From an uncultured Bacilli bacterium (GTDB lineage Bacteria; Bacillota_I; Bacilli_A; RF39; UBA660), in NCBI GenBank assembly GCA_944350385.1, contig CALVOV010000003.1, positions 53,633 through 117,632 of the forward strand: a stretch of 64,000 bases of DNA, read 5' to 3'. The first letter of the stretch is position 1; every line of letters starts with the position of its first letter. Positions 60,311-64,000 of the stretch are shown here, piece by piece. Under the pieces are notes generated by a model, which was not told the DNA's origin, searched no databases, and saw only the letters and a program-made list of their open reading frames with translations. The position numbers and the translations under genes were made by a program.

Positions 60311-61309
60311 ATGATTTCAAAAGATATAGGTATTGATTTAGGAACTACAAATGTTCTAATTTATATAAAAGGTAAGGGTATAGTATTAAATGAACCAAGT
60401 ATAGTTGCTATAGAAACAGAGACAAAACGCGTAATTGCTGTAGGAAAAGAAGCAAATGAAATGTTAGGAAGAACTCCAGGAAAGGTAAAGGCTATAAGAC
60501 CAATGAAAGATGGAGTAATTGCTGATTTTGAAATTACAGAAATAATGTTAAATGAATTTATAAAGAAGATAAAGGTAAAAAAATTATTTTCTAGACCAAG
60601 AATTTTAATTTGCTGTCCTACTAATATTACTCCAGTGGAAAGAAATGCTATAAAAGAAGCTGCTGAAAGAACAGGAGCACGTAGAGTATATATTGAAGAA
60701 GAACCTAAAGTAGCTGCTATAGGGGCAGGAATGGACATTTCAAAACCAAGTGCTAATATGGTATTAGATATAGGTGGAGGAACAACAGACATTGCTATTT
60801 TATCATTAAATGGTATTGTATTATCTGAGTCAATTAAAGTAGCTGGTAATACTTTAGATCAAGATATAATTAATTATATAAAAAGTAAATACCATTTATT
60901 AATCGGAGAATTAACTGCTGAAGATATAAAAAAGAATTTTTCAGACATAAAGAATCCAGATAAAAAAGAACATATCGAAGTTCGTGGAAGGAATCTTTTA
61001 ACAGGATTACCAGATACAATAGAATTAAGTCAACCAGAAGTTCAGCTTGCTTTAAAAGAAAGTATCGATAAAATTATTAAAGCAACCACTAGTGTTTTAG
61101 AAGAAGCTCCACCAGAATTGTCTGGAGATATAGTAGAAAAAGGAATAATATTAACAGGTGGAGGAGCTTTACTTAAAGGATTAAGAGAAATGCTAGAAGA
61201 AGAATTAAAAGTTCCAGTATTAGTAGCTGAGTCACCACTAACTTGTGTAGCAGAAGGAACTGGAGTATTATTAGAAAATATAAAAGCTTTAGAAGAAAAT
61301 GAATATTAA
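60311..61309 (+). CDS. mbl: MreB-family cell shape protein Mbl
   Basis: Actin homologue (332 aa). Nucleotide-binding motifs are DIGIDLGTTNVLIYIKGKGIVLNEPSIVAI, MVLDIGGGTTDIAILSLNGI and ILTGGGALLKGLREML. EEPKVAAIGAGMDISKPS is typical. It guides wall synthesis and implies a rod-like shape. Length and place after spoIIQ suggest Mbl among the MreB paralogues; the choice between Mbl and MreB is by synteny. GGAAGTG upstream. Confidence 0.93.
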   Translation: MISKDIGIDLGTTNVLIYIKGKGIVLNEPSIVAIETETKRVIAVGKEANEMLGRTPGKVKAIRPMKDGVIADFEITEIMLNEFIKKIKVKKLFSRPRILICCPTNITPVERNAIKEAAERTGARRVYIEEEPKVAAIGAGMDISKPSANMVLDIGGGTTDIAILSLNGIVLSESIKVAGNTLDQDIINYIKSKYHLLIGELTAEDIKKNFSDIKNPDKKEHIEVRGRNLLTGLPDTIELSQPEVQLALKESIDKIIKATTSVLEEAPPELSGDIVEKGIILTGGGALLKGLREMLEEELKVPVLVAESPLTCVAEGTGVLLENIKALEENEY

Positions 61310-61361
61310 AATATATTTGCTAATATATATAGTTTTGCTATAATTGTTAGTGAAAGAAGTG

Positions 61362-62444
61362 ATGAATTTGAAAAGACAATTGTTATATGCAGGAATAATT
61401 GTATTAGTAACTTTTTTATTTTCTGCAATAATTATGATTTTCATTAAAAAAATAGCTTTTCACATTAATGCGATAGACAAGCCAACCAATAAAGAAGGAA
61501 ACAGACATATACATAAGAAAGTTACACCTAAATTAGGCGGAGTAGGAATTTTCTTAGCTTTCTTATTTGGATATATGTTGTTTGGTGAACAAAGCGTTAG
61601 GATGAATGCTATATTAATAGGAAGTTTTATTATAATTTTAACAGGGATAATAGATGATATTAATCCTATAAGAGCTAGTCAAAAATTGATAGGACATATA
61701 ATTGCTGCTGCTGTTATAGTATTTTATGGAAAAATATTATTAAATAATATATCAGCTTTTGGATATCAAATAGATTTTGGGCTTATGTCTTATCCATTAA
61801 CATTATTATTTATAATAGGTTGTACAAATATAATAAATTTAATAGATGGTATGGATGGATTAAGTGGGGGCATTTGTTCTATATTCTTTTTCACAATAAG
61901 TGTCCTTTGCTTTTATCAAGAAAGATATGGTAGTTTAGTACTAATCTTATGTTTAATAATGTTAGGTTCCACACTTGGATTCTTATTTCACAATTTTTAT
62001 CCAGCAACTATTTTTGCTGGAGATTGTGCAACATTTATGGGATTTATAATTTCTGTAATAACCTTATTAGAATTTAAAGGTCCTGCTTTAATTGGTTTCT
62101 TTGTACCATTAACAATTATTGGAATTCCTATTTTAGATACATTATTTGCTATAATAAGGCGACTACTCAAAGGACAGCCACCATTTCAAGCAGATAAACA
62201 ACATCTACATCATCAACTATTAGGTATGAATTTTAGTCATAGGACAACAGTTTTAATAATTTATGCAATTAATATTTTATTTGCAGCAACATCTATGTTT
62301 TATACAATTGTAGATCAAAAAATAGGACAAATTCTTTATGTAATTATATTCTTTTTAGTAATTTGGTTTGTTTTACATACAACAATAATTACAGATAAAA
62401 CAAAAAAATTAAAAATAAAAAATCATAATGGAAAAGAAGTGTAA
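61362..62444 (+). CDS. tagO: undecaprenyl-phosphate sugar-1-phosphate transferase (TagO/WecA type)
   Basis: Polytopic MraY/WecA-family enzyme (about 360 aa, ten or so membrane segments). TPKLGGVGIFLAF, GIIDDINPIRASQKLIGH, NIINLIDGMDGLSGG (catalytic aspartates), IFAGDCATFMGF and DKQHLHHQLLGMNFSHR are all diagnostic. It transfers GlcNAc-1-P or a similar sugar phosphate to the C55 carrier, starting teichoic acid or polysaccharide synthesis. Start at 61362 chosen (GAAAGAAGTG upstream); TTG at 61344 is the alternative. Wall teichoic acid as product is inferred. Confidence 0.9.
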   Translation: MNLKRQLLYAGIIVLVTFLFSAIIMIFIKKIAFHINAIDKPTNKEGNRHIHKKVTPKLGGVGIFLAFLFGYMLFGEQSVRMNAILIGSFIIILTGIIDDINPIRASQKLIGHIIAAAVIVFYGKILLNNISAFGYQIDFGLMSYPLTLLFIIGCTNIINLIDGMDGLSGGICSIFFFTISVLCFYQERYGSLVLILCLIMLGSTLGFLFHNFYPATIFAGDCATFMGFIISVITLLEFKGPALIGFFVPLTIIGIPILDTLFAIIRRLLKGQPPFQADKQHLHHQLLGMNFSHRTTVLIIYAINILFAATSMFYTIVDQKIGQILYVIIFFLVIWFVLHTTIITDKTKKLKIKNHNGKEV

Positions 62445-62464
62445 AGACATCTTTTCTTTTTTTT
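62431..62464 (+). terminator. terminator after tagO
   Basis: GAAAAGA and TCTTTTC pair around about 12 nt, partly structured, followed by a run of T. Overlaps the stop codon. Confidence 0.65.
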
Positions 62465-62502
62465 ATATATAATATATAATAAAATTACAAGGAGGAGATA
62501 GT

Positions 62503-63030
62503 ATGGAAATAATTATTCATGGAGATAAGATAAAAATTACTTCATCTATGAAAGATTATATAGAAGAAAAGCTAGGAAAATTAGATAAGTATCTAGAAAA
62601 AAGCGATAATGTTCGTGCAAATGTCATAGTAAAAGTAAGTAATTATATACAACGTGTGGAAATAACCATACCATTAAAATCAGTAATTTTAAGAACAGAG
62701 GAATCTCAACAAGATTTTTATGCAGCAATAGATAAAGCTGTAGATAAACTTGAAAGACAAATCAGAAAGAATAAAACTAGAATTGCTTCTAAGCAATTAA
62801 AAACAGATTATGGATTTGCTTTGGAAGAAATTGAACAAGATTCTAGTGAAGAGTCTAAGATTGTTAGAAGAAAGAAAGTAGAAGTTAAGCCAATGGATGA
62901 AGAAGAAGCTATTCTTCAAATGGAACTAATTGGTCATCAATTCTATATGTATAAAGATAGCGAAACTGGTAAGGCAAACGTCGTATATAAAAGAAACGAT
63001 GGAAACTACGGAGTTATCGAATCTGAATAA
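62503..63030 (+). CDS. hpf: ribosome hibernation promoting factor, long form
   Basis: 175 residues. The N-terminal HPF domain (MEIIIHGDKIKITSSMKDYIEEKLGKLDKYL) is joined by a linker to the C-terminal dimerisation domain (RRKKVEVKPMDEEEAILQMELIGHQFYMYKDSETGKANVVYKRNDGNYGVIE). The long form makes 100S ribosome dimers in stationary phase. Lies before secA as in Bacillus (yvyD-secA). AAGGAGGAG upstream. Strong terminator behind. Confidence 0.96.
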   Translation: MEIIIHGDKIKITSSMKDYIEEKLGKLDKYLEKSDNVRANVIVKVSNYIQRVEITIPLKSVILRTEESQQDFYAAIDKAVDKLERQIRKNKTRIASKQLKTDYGFALEEIEQDSSEESKIVRRKKVEVKPMDEEEAILQMELIGHQFYMYKDSETGKANVVYKRNDGNYGVIESE

Positions 63031-63044
63031 TTTAAAATTTATAT

Positions 63045-63074
63045 AAGTCAGATGTTAAGCATCTGACTTTTTTC
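63045..63074 (+). terminator. terminator after hpf
   Basis: AAGTCAGAT, loop GTTAAGC and ATCTGACTT followed by TTTT. Confidence 0.9.
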
Positions 63075-63141
63075 TATTTTAGAAAAAACTTTATTTCTTA
63101 ACATGTTTTTGGTAGAATAATAAGATGAAGGAGATGAGTAA

Positions 63142-64000
63142 ATGCAATTTTTAAGAAAATTGTTTGACCATGAGTACAAAGAATTAAAAAAATTTGAAGT
63201 GTTGGCAAATAAAATTATGGATTTAGATGAAGAATACTCAAATTTGACTGATACTGAATTACAAAATAAAACGGAAGAATTTAAAGAAAGATTAAGAAAT
63301 GGGGAAACATTGGATGATATCTTAGTTGAAGCTTTTGCCACTGCTAGAGAAGCAGCTTACCGTGTAATAGGAGAGAAACATTATTATGTCCAAATTTTAG
63401 GTGGATTAGCAATTCACTTTGGAAACATTGCTGAAATGAAAACAGGTGAAGGAAAAACTTTAACTGCAGTATTACCAGCATATTTAAATGCTTTAACAGG
63501 AGAAGGTGTTCATATCATAACAGTTAATGAATATTTAGCTGGTCGTGACGCAGAATGGATGGGTGGAATTCATAGATTCTTAGGATTAACTGTTGGAGTA
63601 AATGGAAGAGATTTATCTCCAAAAGAAAAACAAGAAGCTTACAATTGTGATATTTTATATTCAACAAATAATGAAATTGGCTTCGATTATTTAAGAGATA
63701 ATATGGTTATAAGAAAAGAAGATAGAGTACAAAGAAAATTAAACTTTGCTATAATAGATGAAGTTGATTCAGTACTAATAGATGAAGCAAGAACGCCATT
63801 AATTATTTCTGGAGGAGAAATGAAATCAGCTAATTTATATATAGATGCTGATCGTTTTGCCAAAAGTTTAAAAGAAGATCAAGACTTTATATATGATGAA
63901 AAAACCAAAAGCGTCAACCTTACAAATCAAGGTTCAGAAAAAGATGAAAAAAATTTCAGAATAAAGAACTTATATGAAATTGAAAATTCATCATTATTAC
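63142..64000 (+). CDS. secA: preprotein translocase ATPase SecA, partial (N-terminal 286 residues)
   Basis: The frame from ATG 63142 (GAAGGAG upstream) runs off the right edge. It begins [19 protein letters not shown]. Then follow [36 protein letters not shown], Walker [41 protein letters not shown] and the DEAD-type [21 protein letters not shown]. This covers the first nucleotide-binding domain and the start of the preprotein cross-linking domain. SecA drives export through SecYEG. TGGTAGAAT upstream could be an extended -10. Confidence 0.97.
   Translation, partial: MQFLRKLFDHEYKELKKFEVLANKIMDLDEEYSNLTDTELQNKTEEFKERLRNGETLDDILVEAFATAREAAYRVIGEKHYYVQILGGLAIHFGNIAEMKTGEGKTLTAVLPAYLNALTGEGVHIITVNEYLAGRDAEWMGGIHRFLGLTVGVNGRDLSPKEKQEAYNCDILYSTNNEIGFDYLRDNMVIRKEDRVQRKLNFAIIDEVDSVLIDEARTPLIISGGEMKSANLYIDADRFAKSLKEDQDFIYDEKTKSVNLTNQGSEKDEKNFRIKNLYEIENSSLL

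Noticed and set aside
1..64000. CRISPR arrays, insertion sequences, prophage genes or tRNA genes
   Set aside because: No regularly spaced repeats, transposase or integrase motifs, or tRNA cloverleaf sequences were seen on reading both strands.

Overview
The window is the replication-origin region of a very A+T-rich member of the Bacillota, most likely class Bacilli and close to the small-genome, Mollicutes-related uncultured orders. The evidence is the gene order (rpmH-rnpA-yidC-jag-mnmE-mnmG-rsmG-noc-parA-parB to the right of dnaA; dnaN, recF, gyrB, gyrA, dnaX, recR to the left), RNA polymerase delta, Noc, a ComK homologue, a T-box leader, and sporulation genes (SpoIIR, SpoIIQ, BofA-like). 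Several genes end in TGA, so the standard code is used and not the Mycoplasma code.

Layout. Left of dnaA (1-24346) every gene is on the minus strand. From the origin outward these are dnaA, dnaN, a comK-like gene, recF, gyrB, gyrA, an intergenic block with two parS sites and three Noc-binding sites, the SRP RNA, tadA, dnaX, ybaB, recR, a bofA-like gene, holB, ricT, a TrmN6-type methyltransferase, rsmI, pth, mfd, an unrecognised gene, a T-box-controlled metG, tatD, and two related membrane-anchored proteins cut by the window edge. A DnaA-box cluster (about 24482-24615) lies between dnaA and rpmH. A second cluster (22872-22954) lies between dnaA and dnaN. Together they give a bipartite oriC.

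Right of the origin the genes run on the plus strand, away from oriC: rpmH, rnpA, yidC, jag, mnmE, mnmG, rsmG, noc, parA, parB, an MscS channel, DUF951, an AbgT transporter, a small membrane protein, ychF, a laccase-domain protein, rpsF-ssb-rpsR behind an S6:S18-type leader, a minimal gdpP, rplI, dnaB, a LysM/G5/M23 peptidase, walJ, rlmH and ung. One block (pta, lemA, a class A PBP; 46664-50241) is inverted and head-on to replication. Plus-strand order then resumes with a DUF1934 gene, argS, rpoE, prfA, prmC, spoIIR, fba, murA, a degenerate SGNH protein, rpmE, rpiB, DUF1146, spoIIQ, mbl, a tagO/wecA-type gene, hpf and the start of secA.

Functionally the window holds initiation and elongation of replication (DnaA, DnaN, DnaB, DnaX, delta', SSB, gyrase), origin segregation and nucleoid occlusion (ParA, ParB, Noc, with their DNA sites), tRNA and rRNA modification, ribosomal proteins with leader-type regulation, cell-envelope synthesis, and pieces of the sporulation and competence programmes. 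I see no insertion sequence, prophage, CRISPR array or tRNA gene. No wholly new system is evident. The most notable items are the compact parS/NBS cluster with an unusual long-linker Noc, the C-terminally short ComK between dnaN and recF, the stripped-down GdpP, and a catalytically dead SGNH-fold protein.
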